From NCBI RefSeq assembly GCF_021869535.1, contig NW_026262648.1:1178001-1242000 (forward strand): a stretch of DNA of 64,000 nucleotides, given 5' to 3'. The notes under the pieces were generated by a model, which was not told the origin of the DNA, did no database searches, and was given only the letters and a program-made list of their open reading frames with translations. Made by a program: the position numbers and the translations under genes. This DNA comes from Mytilus californianus (taxonomy: Eukaryota; Mollusca; Bivalvia; Mytilida; Mytilidae). Positions 23,444-36,306 of the stretch are shown one piece after another (the first letter of the stretch is position 1; each line of letters starts with the position of its first letter).

Positions 23444-26113
23444 TTGATAACGAGTTTGTACTTTCAATCAGTGTAGTTGCACTAAAGCTCAACATAAACT
23501 ATTCTTATTGCTTATATTCATTTCATTTTGACTCTGGTGGATAGTTGTCTCATTGGCATCCATACCACATCTCTTTATTTGTATATTCGTAAAAGATTGT
23601 TATAAAATCAACAGGTGAGTTAGTCTTACAAAGATGATGTCAATGAGTCGATTTTAAAATACCTCCGTTTTTTTTAATCAATCAATTTAAACATCCTTTC
23701 GAGACATATATCAAACCTATTGCAACTATAATGTCGCAAAAAAGACGTAATTTCAGTTGATTATTTTCTATTCTAATGGTGTTTGTAATTGTTAAGCTTC
23801 TCCTGTTCCACGTAGGATACTAGTTGCATTTTTACAGACGACTAACAAGAGCCTCCCAGAATGAATTGCTAAATAAGCAAGTTCACCTTCATTGTTTGAG
23901 GGAGGATAACTTCTTTCAAATTTAGGATAATTTATAGAGTAGTTTCCATTGCTTCCAAATTGTGTTTTATTTTGCCTGGCAATTTCAGAAAAGATAATGT
24001 TCTTTAGGGTTTAATAGGAACTATGTAGACCAGAGGCAAATCAGTTATAGTATTTTGTACGACTTATGCATACTGTTTACTTTTTGACTATATAGTTTTA
24101 TACGTTTATTTCATCCATAAATTTTAAAGCTTTATTACCTATAATAATTATATTTTTCTAAAAGTTCTAAATTTATGTTGTCCTTACTTTTTAAAATCGA
24201 ATTTCTACCACCACAGGAAAAGTCTAGTGCATGCCAGATAACTATTTTGAATAACTATCTCGTGGACGTTACGTTAAATTATTTTTCTTTTAAGCCGACG
24301 TCAACGTAATTGCACGCCTCTTGTAGTATTCGGGATATAAACGTGCGTCGTTATTTAGCACCACTCTTACATTTATCTCAGAATAAGTGACAGCTTATCA
24401 TTAATCCTCAGCTTTTAACTTTATTCAAAAGTGCAGAAAATTAACAGATGTCTTCTGTTCCGTCCGCAACTTTTTTGAAGAGTAAAATCTAAATTTAGAA
24501 TCATCCGGGTGTTTGAAGGTGTGCCTTGATTGGCAGAAATTTGATTACAGATTACAGAATCATCGTTCAAACTGAAACTTCACAGTAGCACATGTATGAT
24601 AAAAATAAAAAATGACATTTCTATTTTGTCATTATCTTTAAGAACCAATTTCGAAGGGGTAGCGAAAAACTGTTCCTTTTATTATGCTTTTGTGAATCAT
24701 TCAGAAAGAGTGAATGAAAGTTTGAATTCGAATGTTTTTAAATATTATGAAGTTCAAGAAAAAATCTAACACTTGTTTACTGCAATTCTACCCCCTACAT
24801 GGTAAATGTAGAGTAGTCAACTTGATATTTGGTAGAATGAGAGATGAAATGAGTTTAGGCTCTTACAATTTTTTTTTTAGCTTTTTAAAGACTTATTTTT
24901 TTCTTAGGTTAAACATCAATTTCATTCAATTTTCAAAAATTCTACATGAATGCTACCAGATTCAACATACTCTTCTCTATCACCTATGTATAAATTTTAC
25001 ACCAAGCATTTATCATAAATTGCAATTAATTTTCATTACAGGAACAATTCATATTGTACTGCACTAGGTTAACTAGTATAGCATAAAATTATAAACAGTT
25101 TCCTTGCATTTACACTAGGTACATTTATATCATTACACTATACACAATACTATAGCATACCACTAGGAATGATTTTGTAGTAAATGCACTGAGGATGTCT
25201 ATCTTATAATATTCCATTAGGTCTATGTTTTTATCTTAAATATGCATAAAAGATGTGACACGGGAAGTTAAGCTAATATCTCCGATCAGTTCTATTTTCT
25301 AAAGAATTATATGCGGTTTCTACATTTGACTTTATTACAGCCATGAAAAATTTCAAAATTTTTTGTAGCCGTGCATGTGTATACTAAGCAAATAATGGTT
25401 CAATATATATTTTTGCATGTTCCTGTAACTCCGTTCAGACAGCAAACCTAACATCTGAATGTCATATAGCTAAATTAAAGAGCCAAGTGATCGAGACAGG
25501 ATATTTTGTGAAATATTATTGCTGAGTTGTGTCACGTGCATGTTTGTAAACCAGTCAAAATGGGTTGAGATGAAAACAATATTGCGAGCAATATCTCAAA
25601 TTTATAGCACAGAAACGGTGAGGTTAAAATATGCAGGAATCATGAAAATAAGGCTTAATTTTGTGAATTAATAAAATGTTATAAATGATTAATATATGTA
25701 GGTTCGTTATTCTGTCAATGTTGTGTTGTCTAACCGGGTCGAAATCCAACTTTTAATATTTGATTCTAAAAAATCAGGATAATACAAGCATTACACAAAA
25801 AGGTGCGGACAACTGTTTGATATAGAAAAGATGGATGTATAATAATGATTGAAATTGACGATTGAAGATGACAGTAACTTTCTTTCATCACTTGCAGTGC
25901 ATTTATTTTGCCAATTTGCAAATTTATGCCGGCAAAATTATTCTTGAAAATTAGTCAGCTCAATTTCTAATCGACTGAATAGTATATATAGATATAAGAA
26001 GATGTGGTATGAGTGCACACTATTTATGCACACTTAAATAAGCATTTGTAATCATTAACAAACTGGCTGATATGAACTTACGCTTTTCGTACGGCAGGGA
26101 ATAACAGTATAAT
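23444..26113 (+). repeat. Large direct duplication, copy 1 (2.67 kb)
   Basis: Matches 26400-29072 base for base apart from scattered substitutions and short homopolymer changes, from ttgataacgagtttgtactt to ggcagggaataacagtataa. Inside are a family C 3' fragment (about 23525-23580), an F-type block (23590-23900) and a longer block (24030-24600) also seen broken up at 35892-38030. A 111-residue ORF at 24732-25067 is cut short in copy 2 by a T-run length change, which argues against it being coding. No gene is recognised. Confidence 0.95.
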
Positions 26114-26399
26114 ATATTGTGTGAAAAACAACACTGACATTTCTAAAATCAACAGGTGAATTGTATTATGTTTCATAATAAAAATGTCAATTAGTCAAAT
26201 CTAAAATACCTCCGTTGTTTTTAAAAATCAGTCTATTTCAACCATCCCCTTTAGACAAATATCACACCTATTGCAACTATAATTTCCCAAAAAGACGCCC
26301 TGAAAGTGCCTGTAATTTTGAAACTTTTCCAGTTCCACGTATGATACTAGTCGCATATTAAAGACACGTAACTAGAGTCCCATAGGAAGAATCATGAAA
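26114..26399 (+). repeat. F block spacer between the direct duplicates
   Basis: Nearly identical to 31408-31694 (atattgtgtgaaaaacaaca ... aggaagaatcatgaaattga) and more distantly to 39345-39600. It separates the two 2.67-kb copies and carries none of the family C insertion found in them. Confidence 0.85.
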
Positions 26400-29072
26400 T
26401 TGATAACGAGTTTGTACTTTCAATCAGTGTAGTTGCACTAAAGCTCAACATAAACTATTCTTATTGCTTATATTCATTTCATTTTGACTCTGGTGGATAG
26501 TTGTCTCATTGGCATCCATACCACATCTCTTTATTTGTATATTCGTAAAAGATTGTTATAAAATCAACAGGTGAGTTAGTCTTACAAAGATGATGTCAAT
26601 GAGTCGATTTTAAAATACCTCCGTTTTTTTTAATCAATCAATTTAAACATCCTTTCTAGACATATATCAAACCTATTGCAACTATAATGTCGCAAAAAAA
26701 GACGTAATTTCAGTTGATTATTTTCTATTCTAATGGTGTTTGTAATTGTTAAGCTTCTCCTGTTCCACGTAGGATACTAGTTGCATTTTTACAGACGACT
26801 AACAAGAGCCTCCCAGAATGAATTGCTAAATAAGCAAGTTCACCTTCATTGTTTGAGGGAGGATAACTTCTTTCAAATTTAGGATAATTTATAGAGTAGT
26901 TTCCATTGCTTCCAAATTGTGTTTTATTTTGCCTGGCAATTTCAGAAAAGATAATGTTCTTTAGGGTTTAATAGGAACTATGTAGACCAGAGGCAAATCA
27001 GTTATAGTATTTTGTACGACTTATGCATACTGTTTACTTTTTGACTATATAGTTTTATACGTTTATTTCATCCATAAATTTTAAAGCTTTATTACCTATA
27101 ATAATTATATTTTTCTAAAAGTTCTAAATTTATGTGGTCCTTACTTTTTAAAATCGAATTTCTACCACCACAGGAAAAGTCTAGTGCATGCCAGATAACT
27201 ATTTTGAATAACTATCTCGTGGACGTTACGTTAAATTATTTTTCTTTTAAGCCGACGTCAACGTAATTGCACGCCTCTTGTAGTATTCGGGATATAAACG
27301 TGCGTCGTTATTAAGCACCACTCTTACATTTATCTCAAAATAAGTGACAGCTTATCATTAATCCTCAGCTTTTAACTTTATTCAAAAGTGCAGAAAATTA
27401 ACAGATGTCTTCTGTTCCGTCCGCAACTTTTTTGAAGAGTAAAATCTAAATTTAGAATCATCCGGGTGTTTGAAGGTGTGCTTTGATTGGCAGAAATTTG
27501 ATTACAGATTACAGAATCATCGTTCAAACTGAAACTTCACAGTAGCACATGTATGATAAAAATAAAAAATGACATTTCTTTTTTGTCATTATCTTTAAGA
27601 ACCAATTTCGAAGGGGTAGCGAAAAACTGTTCCTTTTATTATGCTTTTGTGAATCATTCAGAAAGAGTGAATGAAAGTTTGAATTCGAATGTTTTTAAAT
27701 ATTATGAAGTTCAAGAAAAAATCTAACACTTGTTTACTGCAATTCTACCCCCTACATGGTAAATGTAGAGTAGTCAACTTGATATTTGGTAGAATGAGAG
27801 ATGAAATGAGTTTAGGCTCTTACAATTTTTTTTTTAGCTTTTTAAAGACTTATTTTTTTTTCTTAGGTTAAACATCAATTTCATTCAATTTTCAAAAATT
27901 CTACATGAATGCTACCAGATTCAACATACTCTTCTCTATCACCTATGTATAAATTTTACACCAAGCATTTATCATAAATTGCAATTAATTTTCATTACAG
28001 GAACAATTCATATTGTACTGCACTAGGTTAACTAGTATAGCATAACATTATAAACAGTGTCCTTGCATTTAAACTAGGTACATTTATATCATTACACTAT
28101 ACACAATACTATAGCATACCACTAGGAATGATTTTGTAGTAAATGCACTGAGGATGTCTATCTTATAATATTCCATTAGGCCTATGTTTTTATCTTAAAT
28201 ATGCATAAAATATGTGCCACGGGAAGTTAAGCTAATATCTCCGATCAGTTCTATTTTCTAAAGAATTATATGCGGTTTCTACATTTGACTTTATTACAGC
28301 CATGAAAAATTTCAAACTTTTTTGTAGCCGTGCATGTGTATACTAAGCAAATAATGGTTCAATATATATTTTTGCATGTTCCTGTAACTCCGTTCAGACA
28401 GCAAACCTAACATCTGAATGTCATATAGCTAAATTAAAGAGCCAAGTGATCGAGACAGGATATTTTGTGAAATATTATTGCTGAGTTGTGTCACGTGCAT
28501 GTTTGTAAACCAGTCAAAATGGGTTGAGATGAAAACAATATTGCGAGCAATATCTCAAATTTATAGCACAGAAACGGTGAGGTTAAAATATGCAGGAATC
28601 ATGAAAATAAGGCTTAATTTTGTGAATTAATAAAATGTTATAAATGATTAATATATGTAGGTTCGTTATTCTGTCAATGTTGTGTTGTCTAACCGGGTCG
28701 AAATCCAACTTTTAATATTTGATTCTAAAAAATCAGGATAATACAAGCATTACACAAAAAGGTGCGGACAACTGTTTGATATAGAAAAGATGGATGTATA
28801 ATGATGATTGAAATTGACGATTGAAGATGACAGTAACTTTCTTTTATCACTTGCAGTGCATTTATTTTGCCAATTTGCAAATTTATGCCGGCAAAATTAT
28901 TCTTGAAAATTAGTCAGCTCATTTTCTAATCGACTGAATAGTATATATGGATATAAGAAGATGTGGTATGAGTGCACACTATTTATGCACACTTAAATAA
29001 GCATTTGTAATCATTAACAAACTGGCTGATATGAACTTACGCTTTTCGTACGGCAGGGAATAACAGTATAAT
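26400..29072 (+). repeat. Large direct duplication, copy 2 (2.67 kb)
   Basis: Partner of 23444-26113, offset 2956 bp at the start. Differences noticed include ttgtcc/gtggtcc (24157/27135), tttagcacc/ttaagcacc and T-run lengths. High identity suggests a recent event or allelic mis-assembly. Confidence 0.95.
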
Positions 29073-29769
29073 TATGTTACTTTCATATACATCTATAGCG
29101 TAAAAGTTGTGTCAACGTCAATTTAGACATTAATAACGTTGCCGACATTTTTACGATTTCTCCGCTAAAGTTTAAATTTTCACAGGATATAGCTTGAAAG
29201 CTTGAAAACTAGCACGGTAATTAAGGGTTTTCTTAACTATCAATCGATTCGTCGTTTATTTTTTAAATCGTGTATCAATTTTTGAAAAACATTCTGTGGA
29301 CTAATAAAATAGAATATCTTGAAATTATAAAAAAATATATAAATACCTGCCGATTTCATGATTTTCCCTATATTTTTTTCTGTATTTTTGGTGTATCATG
29401 CTGTTAATCTATACAGCTCGTATCTTAAAAACGAAAACGGTTACCCCCATTTTTTATTATATTTTCTGGTGTATTTTTACAAGCAGAATCCATATGTGAA
29501 ATTTAGAAAAACAATCTGTGTAGTAGTTAATTACGTATTACTTACTTATCCTCTTCATCCCCAGTGGGACATAAGGCCAATTAATTACGTATACTTCCAG
29601 TTAACTAACATAAATGTGCTCTGAAGTATTACATATTTCACATAAGCCACAACAGATGTACACGTACATAATATATAGATGATCCAATAGTAATTGAAAC
29701 CTTCATGCACATCAATATCCTGTAATAAACTGTAAAGCATACTAGATAATTTATTATTGTTTGTGACTA
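29073..29769. other. No gene supported
   Basis: An 88-residue plus ORF at 29358-29624 is hydrophobic and low-complexity (FPIFFSVFLVYH) and not recognised. The stretch near 29620-29700 resembles 45390-45440 (cacattagccacaa), part of the repeated block pattern of this region. Confidence 0.4.
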
Positions 29770-30170
29770 AAAGAGAGGCGAAAGATACCAAAGGGACATT
29801 TAAACTCATAAGTCGAAAATAAACTGACAACGCCATGGATAAAAAAGAAAAAGACCAACAGACAAACATTAGTACACAAAACACAACATAGAAAACTAAA
29901 TATGAGCAACACAAACCATACCAAAAACTGTGATTATCTCAGGTGCTCCGGCAGGGTAAGTAGATCTTGCTCCACATGTGGCACCCGTTGCTCGTGCTAG
30001 TACAAACCCGGTAATAAGTCTTATTCGGTAGGTCACACTCGGGGAAAAGGGGACGAGAATGAAGTTACAACATTTGGAACATATCCGCTATCATCCATGA
30101 AACGGATATTACATAACGGTCAACCAACTCGTGATGGCGTCTGTAAAATTTACGAAGGGACCCATAACCT
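29770..30170 (-). repeat. Family A tail plus end of RT frame, minus orientation
   Basis: Starts gaggcgaaagataccaaagg (reverse of the family A end) and runs through acaacatagaaaactaaat, ggggaaaaggggacgagaa and ggtcaaccaactcgtgatgg. This is the reverse of the 20860-21570 element minus its 5' part. Confidence 0.75.
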
Positions 30171-30354
30171 ATAAAATGTAAAGAGAACGTTCAGTAATAT
30201 TTTTATTTCTAAAATCCATTATTTTTTTTAGAATATTTTGAAAATAAGAACAACCAACCTATCCATTAAACAGTGTTAACCTCAAATATATAAAAATATA
30301 AAGTTCCGATCGGGCACAAGTCGCCAAGAAAGAACCAGATACTAGCATATGCGC

Positions 30355-30600
30355 TTTGAAACCTAAATGACTTCAATCTAGACAATTAAATTCTTTTGTG
30401 ACAAACTTTGGCTTAACCATATCACTGCATTGAAACTTTTCTGAAGGTTTTCAGTATGCTCCGTTGCCGGGTGAAAGTTTTCTTCTAAAGGAAATATCAA
30501 AGCACTAAGAACTACCTTGAAAACGAGCACAATATAATTTAAGAAAAGAGATATTCCTATAAAGCACAAAAACTATTACAAAGAGAACAATATTCAGGTT
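30355..30600 (+). repeat. G block, copy 1
   Basis: gaaacctaaatgacttcaat, then caaactttggcttaaccata, tatcactgcattgaa and aaacgagcacaat recur at 38025-38230 and, more weakly, at 45822-45960. Non-coding, with substitutions and small indels. Confidence 0.8.
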
Positions 30601-30728
30601 TTATGTTACAATATATTGCTCAATGATACATTCCTTCCAATACTTGTGTTGAATATATAAAAATGAACGGAATATATGTTAAGCAGATTACCGCGGATGT
30701 ATTTCTTTTTTTCTCCTCGTTCATGACA

Positions 30729-30977
30729 TCACCTAATGCGACTTACATTGGATTTATTGTAACCCATGACTGTTTTGTCATGTAATTTATTTATATTTGT
30801 TCCGATCAGATTGAAAACACAGCACCTAGGGGTAAGATTCAATTTTTCAAAAAAAACAAATGTCCTACAAGCCATACAAGTAAGAGGTTTAGCTAGCTTT
30901 ACAAACAGGTTCAATGCACTATTTTCTACATAAGGAAATGCCTGTACCAAGTCAGGAATACGACAGTTGTTTTCCAT
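30729..30977 (-). pseudogene. Small conserved ORF fragment (H repeat), function unknown
   Basis: An 82-codon minus ORF whose end (LNLTPRCCVFNLIGTNINKL ... KSNVSRIR, stop) recurs on the plus strand at 39865-39980 as LNLAPRCSVFNLIGTYINKL ... KSIVSRIR, stop, and in frame-broken form at 31895-32010. Its first half carries the PDLVQAF-type text of repeat H (22560, 47180). Keeping the same frame and stop in two copies suggests a once-coding mobile sequence, but I do not recognise the protein. Confidence 0.4.
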
Positions 30978-31329
30978 TGGTTTGATGTGTTTGAGCTTTT
31001 GATCTTGCTTGTAATAAGGGTCTTTCCCGTTTGAATTTTCCTTGGAGTTCGGTATTTTTTTTTTTTACTTTTCCCTCTGAAACTGCAGGGTATAATGTTT
31101 TAAAACTCAACGAGATGACTTTCAGATGTTTATTTTAAAATAGTTGATGTAGTGGTAAATTTGATGGCATTGTGGACACATAATTCCTACTAAAACCCCG
31201 AAGAAAATAATTTACTCTGAAATTACGTAGCAAAAATTTAACATAATTTGGCATCCATGGAAACTACCCTTAACATTGTCTTTAATATTTGTAAACAGTA
31301 TATATAAGTTTCATTATACATTTGTCCCC

Positions 31330-32130
31330 CAAGTAATATGTTACTGCTAATGAGTGTTAACTTTCAATCACTGTAGTTGCTTTAACGATCAAAATAGACT
31401 ATGCATTATATATTGTGTGAAAAACAACACTGACATTTCTAAAATCAACAGGTGAATTGTATTATGTTTCATAATAAAAATGTCAATAAGTCAAATCTAA
31501 AATACCTCCGTTGTTTTTAAAAATCAGTCTATTTCAACCATCCCCTTTAGACAAATATCACACCTATTGCAACTATAATTTCTCAAAAAGACGCCCTGAA
31601 AGTGCCTGTAATTTTTAAACTTTTCCAGTTCCACGTATGATACTAGTCGCATATTAAAGACACGTAACTAGAGTCCCATAGGAAGAATCATGAAATTGAC
31701 AAATACATCTTTTCTTTGTCTAAGGGATAATAACAAATATATTACAAATTAAGGGCAATTTAATGAGTAATTTTCATTGCTGCCAAATTTTGTTAAATTT
31801 GGCTAAAGCAATTTCAGAGAAGATAATTTTCTAGTAGGAACTATGTGTCCACAATGCCATCAAATTTGTGTTTTGTGGAAATCGCAAGTTAGAATTAAAT
31901 CTTGCCACTAGGTGTCGTGTTTTGAATCTGATATGTACAAATATAAATAAATTACGTGGCAAAACAGTAATGGATGACAATAAATCAAATGTCAGTCGCA
32001 TTAGGTGATGCCATTAACGAGGAGAATATGTCTCATTACAGCTACCACAAAATGAACACATCGGCGGTAATCTGCTTCACATATATCCCGTAACGGTCAG
32101 TCAAATCATGATGGCGTCTGAATACATTTT
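31330..32130 (+). repeat. Composite repeat block (F, then LTPRC-type text), copy 1
   Basis: Order: the actgtagttgctttaacgat lead-in, F block 31408-31694, agataattttctagtaggaa, gtgtccacaatgccatcaaa and cagtcgcattaggtgatg. It then reaches aacacatcggcggtaatctg. The same order is seen at 39280-40090 with about one difference per ten bases. Confidence 0.8.
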
Positions 32131-32514
32131 TACCTATTTTTATCTATAGGTGAATATGATTTTGTTTATCTTAAAAGACTAGTATTCAAACTATATACTA
32201 GTTTAAGAAGTATCTCTTAATTAACACGGTTCGGTATTTATCTATCTGGCTTTAAAATTTTTGGCTTTGAGAGTTCCTGTTGAAGGTAAAATCTAGGAAA
32301 GCACTTCGGATGCATTCATCTTATAAAGTTTTTTTTCATTTTAAAAATTAGTTTATACGTGTTTGTCAAAGTTTTTGTAATACTGGCTTGTTTAATACTT
32401 TTCACAATAATATGTGTTTATAATAGAGCTTTCTTACGATTTGACGAAATGTACGTACGGTTGACGAATCATACGTAAAACCCGTCTGAGGGATCCTCTA
32501 TTTTTTCACTCTTT

Positions 32515-32987
32515 TCAAAATATGACATATCTAAATATGTAATTATAATCAAGGCTGTCATGTGACTTAGATTGCTTTTGCCTCAAAGTTTGCCTTACAA
32601 GAATCTTGGCTGCTGGAATGTTGCTACATAGAAATGAAAAGTTCACAATTGGGAAGCTGAAATCATCTCTTTTGTCGTAAAGTTTTGTTTTCAACCGACC
32701 CTCATTGTCAATTTCTAGATGTAAGTCAAGATATGAGGCAGACATAACAGTATCTGTAGTGTCCTTTATCTCGATGGGATAGATTCGTTCAACATAGTCA
32801 CCGAATTTTGTATTATTTAGTACTCCAAACATAACATAATCAAGAAATCAAGCATCTTGATAATGTAAGTTTCAGAGAATTTTTGTTTGAATCAGAGTGA
32901 TTCTTTAAAAAGTAGGATTTATCCCTCCCCAGGACAAGATACTTGTATCTACGTTCGCCATTCTTTTTAATGAAAAAACGTGTTAGA
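32515..32987 (-). pseudogene. Family A RT, downstream part with the catalytic core deleted
   Basis: On the minus strand, from 32987: LTRFFIKKNGERRYKYLVLG, then YFLKNHSDSNKNSLKLTLS, then a jump at about 32820 to VLNNTKFGDYVERIYPIEI, SYLDLHLEIDNEGRL and YDKRDDFSFPIVNFSFLC. Between the VMFG-type text and VLNN the block expected to hold the GIPMGTNCAP-type motif and the YxDD catalytic box is missing, so an internal deletion fused the two sides. It continues the reading of 34310-33918 across the family B insertion at 32993-33911. Dead element. Confidence 0.8.
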
Positions 32988-32992
32988 TTTTA

Positions 32993-33911
32993 GCTTTTCG
33001 ATATCATAAACTAGTGAAAATATTTACACAATTTTATCATCGGTATAAGGACATCATTCGTAAATATAAATCAACATGCAGACATCTTATACGTTCGGGT
33101 ATTTCACATCCAATCTTTTATGGTAATATTCTTTACAAAGCACAAAAATGTCAGTATTCACCTCAAAAGCTAACAAAACCTTTAAACAGACTTATTAAGA
33201 AGGGATATAGTTACGATACTGTTGTCAGGTCATTAAAGATTGCATATTTTGGCTTTAATATTGATTCACTTATAGGGTCTTTGCATCGGAATTAAACATA
33301 TTTATTCTAAAACCAGTTGTTGGCATGACACGGGTTATGTTCTTCTTATATATTTTATGATGGTATAATACTAAACCCCTAACAGGAGGGATTGTGCCTG
33401 ATATTCATGTGATGAAGACATAATCTTTCAATCAGTTTAATTGAGGTCTGGAGCTGGTATGTAGTAACTGCTAGTAGTCTGTTGTTATTTATGTATTATT
33501 GTCATTTTCTTTATTTTCTTTTGTTTTCTATTCTGACATCGGACTCGGACTTCTCTTAAACTGAGTTTTACTCTGCGTACTGTTGTACGTTTGTTTTCTA
33601 CATTGGCTAGAGGTATAGGGGGAGGGTTGAGATCTCAAAAAACATGTTTTACCCCGCTGCAATGTCAGGAGCCTCTGGCCTTTATTAGTCTTGTATCATT
33701 TTTAATTTTAGTTTCTTGTGTATAATTTGGAGTTTAGTATGACGTCCATTATCACTGAACTAGTATACATATTTGTTTAGGGGCCAGCTGAAGGACGCCT
33801 CCGGTTGTTGGAGTTTCTCGCTGTATTGAAGACCCATTGGTGGCCTTCGGCTGTTGTCTGCTCTGTGGTCGGGTTGTTGTCTCTTTGACACATTCCCCAT
33901 TTCCATTCTCA
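32993..33911 (+). mobile_element. Family B RT element, 5'-truncated insertion
   Basis: An RT C-terminus (FRYHKLVK ... CRHLIRSGISHPIFYGNILY ... LIKKGYSYDTVVRSLKIAYF) reads from about 32997 to the stop at 33293-33295. It is followed by the family B tail ending at cattctcaatttta. The flanks share ATTTTA (32987-32992 and 33912-33917), a candidate 6-bp target duplication. The insertion splits a family A RT that lies on the other strand. Only the C-terminal 100 residues are left, so the copy is incapable of moving. Confidence 0.8.
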
Positions 33912-33917
33912 ATTTTA

Positions 33918-34310
33918 ATACCAACTCTGTCAATTTGTCTTTTAGTTTGGAATGGGGAATACTTGTGTAAAGTGTAGAAAAGTCAAATGTTTTAATACTA
34001 TTGCAAGATGAGAGAGTCTTAGATTGTATGTACTCTAAAAGATCTTTTGAATTTTTTAGTATCCACATCTGATTCACGCCACCTCTAGAATAAGCAGTTT
34101 CACAATAACTTTGGAGCCCGGCTTTGATGCTGATAAAATAGAGATTTCGTGGAGCACTTGGAAGACCCAGCAATATACCGTTGTTTGTAAGGACATTTAT
34201 GTAGTTTAGGTATCCAATACAGTGATGGAAGATCCAGTTCTTCATCTTTGGTTGAAATTCCAAAGGAACATAGAACAGACCTATGATTATCCAGGATTTC
34301 CCCTTTGGAA
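33918..34310 (-). pseudogene. Family A RT, upstream part (Penelope-like type)
   Basis: Minus-strand frame with YIAG-like LPSAPRN text, AGLQSYCETAYSRGGVNQMW, and the block SIKTFDFSTLYTSIPHSKLK, typical of the first RT motifs in Penelope-like elements (family call from memory). It ends at LTELV where the family B insertion begins; the ORF that appears to continue past it into 33760 is a chimera with the inserted tail. It resumes at 32987. Confidence 0.75.
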
Positions 34311-34455
34311 AATAGTAGCTTTATAGTCGACTATACGGTATGGGTTTTTCTCATTGTTGAAGGCCTTACGGTTGTCTATAATTGCTAACATCCACTTTAT
34401 TTGAACTTTGGTGGATAGTTGTCTCAGTGGTAATCATACTTCATCTTCTTATTTT
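34311..34455 (+). repeat. Family C fragment
   Basis: Runs from tttatagtcgactatacggt through gaaggccttacggttg and gtggatagttgtctcagtgg to cttcatcttctta. It abuts the start of the family A RT. Confidence 0.75.
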
Positions 34456-35890
34456 TATATACATATAAACTTCAGAAGGCTAAAAGGTAGATGTCTAGAT
34501 GTCTGTTTAGAATAATTATTACATAGCCAGAAATTAGTAGTACTTTTGCTTATTAATATTCTTAATATGGAAATGATAATTGTTTCACGTGATAATAGTT
34601 TGAACTGGACTGGCTTGATATCATTAAAATCTTTAAAACACGGATATTATAAGTTGCTCGTCACAGAGTCCTTGTATATAATCACTCTGGTATTTCCGTA
34701 AAGTTGTCAGGTGGTCAAAATCATAAAAATGAACGCGAAGTTAGTTAATTTTTCGTGTTTTCGTGAGTTTATTTTTAACTTTACGTGGGAACCTAGAGTT
34801 CAACGACTACACATACAAGGTTTGGACTTGCTTATTCTTTGGACATTCAAGTTTTAAGTTTCATCCTCACAATCTGTTTTTGTAATGACCTTGTTAGTCA
34901 ATTTTCAACACGACTTTGGAAATTTGACGTTTCAGTCATTTTAGCCTGTATTTTATATTGCAATGTTAAAAGCTTCTCGCTTCGATTTTTAAAATAGCTC
35001 AGGAACCTTGATTTTTGCAACGACAGTCATTATGTTTCGTTTAAATGGTGTATATTGTTGTGTATATTTATTTTCTGTCCTCGCAACCTGTCTATCACTA
35101 TAAATTAAAGTTAAAACAGACATTTTTTTTTTCAAAATTCCCTATCATTTCAATATAATTTCCGTGACCCGTATCCGATTTCTTAAGTATAATACTCAGA
35201 TAAGCAAAGTGGCGTTGATTTCTGGATATGACTTCTTCTTGGCACCACGTGTATGTTAAAGTACCAATGTCATAGATAACATACACTTTTTTCGCTGGCT
35301 GTTAGGTGCCAATGATCATATATACTTTGCATGTAAATGCTTTAAGAAGCTTTTTCTTATTATAAAAAATTGTATATTTTAAGGTATCACTCGATCTGGA
35401 TCCAGCGAAAAGAAACATATTGGTTCAAAAAATAATTCAGGTTAATCTTGAAAAAAGATATATAATTTCTTTGCATTATATTTTCCTTGAAGTTTGGGAA
35501 CAATACAGTAGATAAACGTATATCTTATTGTGTTAGGAGAAAGCTTATTGTTATTATACTGTTACTACGTTGTAAGTGGAATAATGTTATTATAATGAGC
35601 GATACATTCCGAATGAGGAAACAGGTTTTGAATGTAGACATTTGTTAAGATATCGGCATTGTTTTTGGTTTCGTTGATATAAGTTTTTGTTTGTTATTGC
35701 ATTATTTTGTATACTATTCCATATGCTAAACCTTCAAAAAATCTATTTTAATTTCCATAGCTTTTTGTAGGACAATACGTTTCTAATTAAAGGAGGGATA
35801 AAAGTGAATGAGATTGTAACCGAAATCACCAAAAGACAAATAGAGAACAACAGTGAACAATAGACAGGTAGCTGTGAGTTCGCCAAGCTC
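34456..35890. other. 1.4 kb without a supported gene
   Basis: AT-rich; no ORF or motif stands out. Confidence 0.45.
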
Positions 35891-36306
35891 TAAGTAGACC
35901 ACAGGCAAATCAGATCAAAGTATTTTGTACGACTTGTACATGCTGTTAACTTTTTGACTATATAGTTTTATACGTTTATTTCATTCATGAATTTTAAATC
36001 TTTATTACATAAAATAATTATATTTCCTAAAACGACTCATGCAGTCTTAACTTTTCAAGATAAAATTTTTAACGTCACAGGAAAAGTTATTATCAATGAT
36101 GACTACAATAAAACTGTGGCAAGGGCAGTCTATTTATCAAGATAATGCCCTCTGAATACTAGATACATAACTACTATGTCGTCTCTTTAAAGAGTTTCAA
36201 ACCAAGATGAATTGTAAAAGTAACTCTGAAGTATCGAACGGGCATTATATTGGAAAGGGCAATTTGCATCTTTTATTCTAGGTAAAAGAATAACAGATAA
36301 CCATGT

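Noticed and set aside
24732..25067. 111-residue ORF in the direct duplication
   Set aside because: A T-run length change truncates it in the near-identical second copy, and the text is low-complexity.
29358..29624. Hydrophobic 88-residue ORF as a membrane protein
   Set aside because: T-rich low-complexity text with no second copy, no family motif and no promoter or splice support.
33760..34263. 167-residue minus ORF as a single protein
   Set aside because: Only the part upstream of 33918 is RT; the rest is antisense tail of an inserted family B element.
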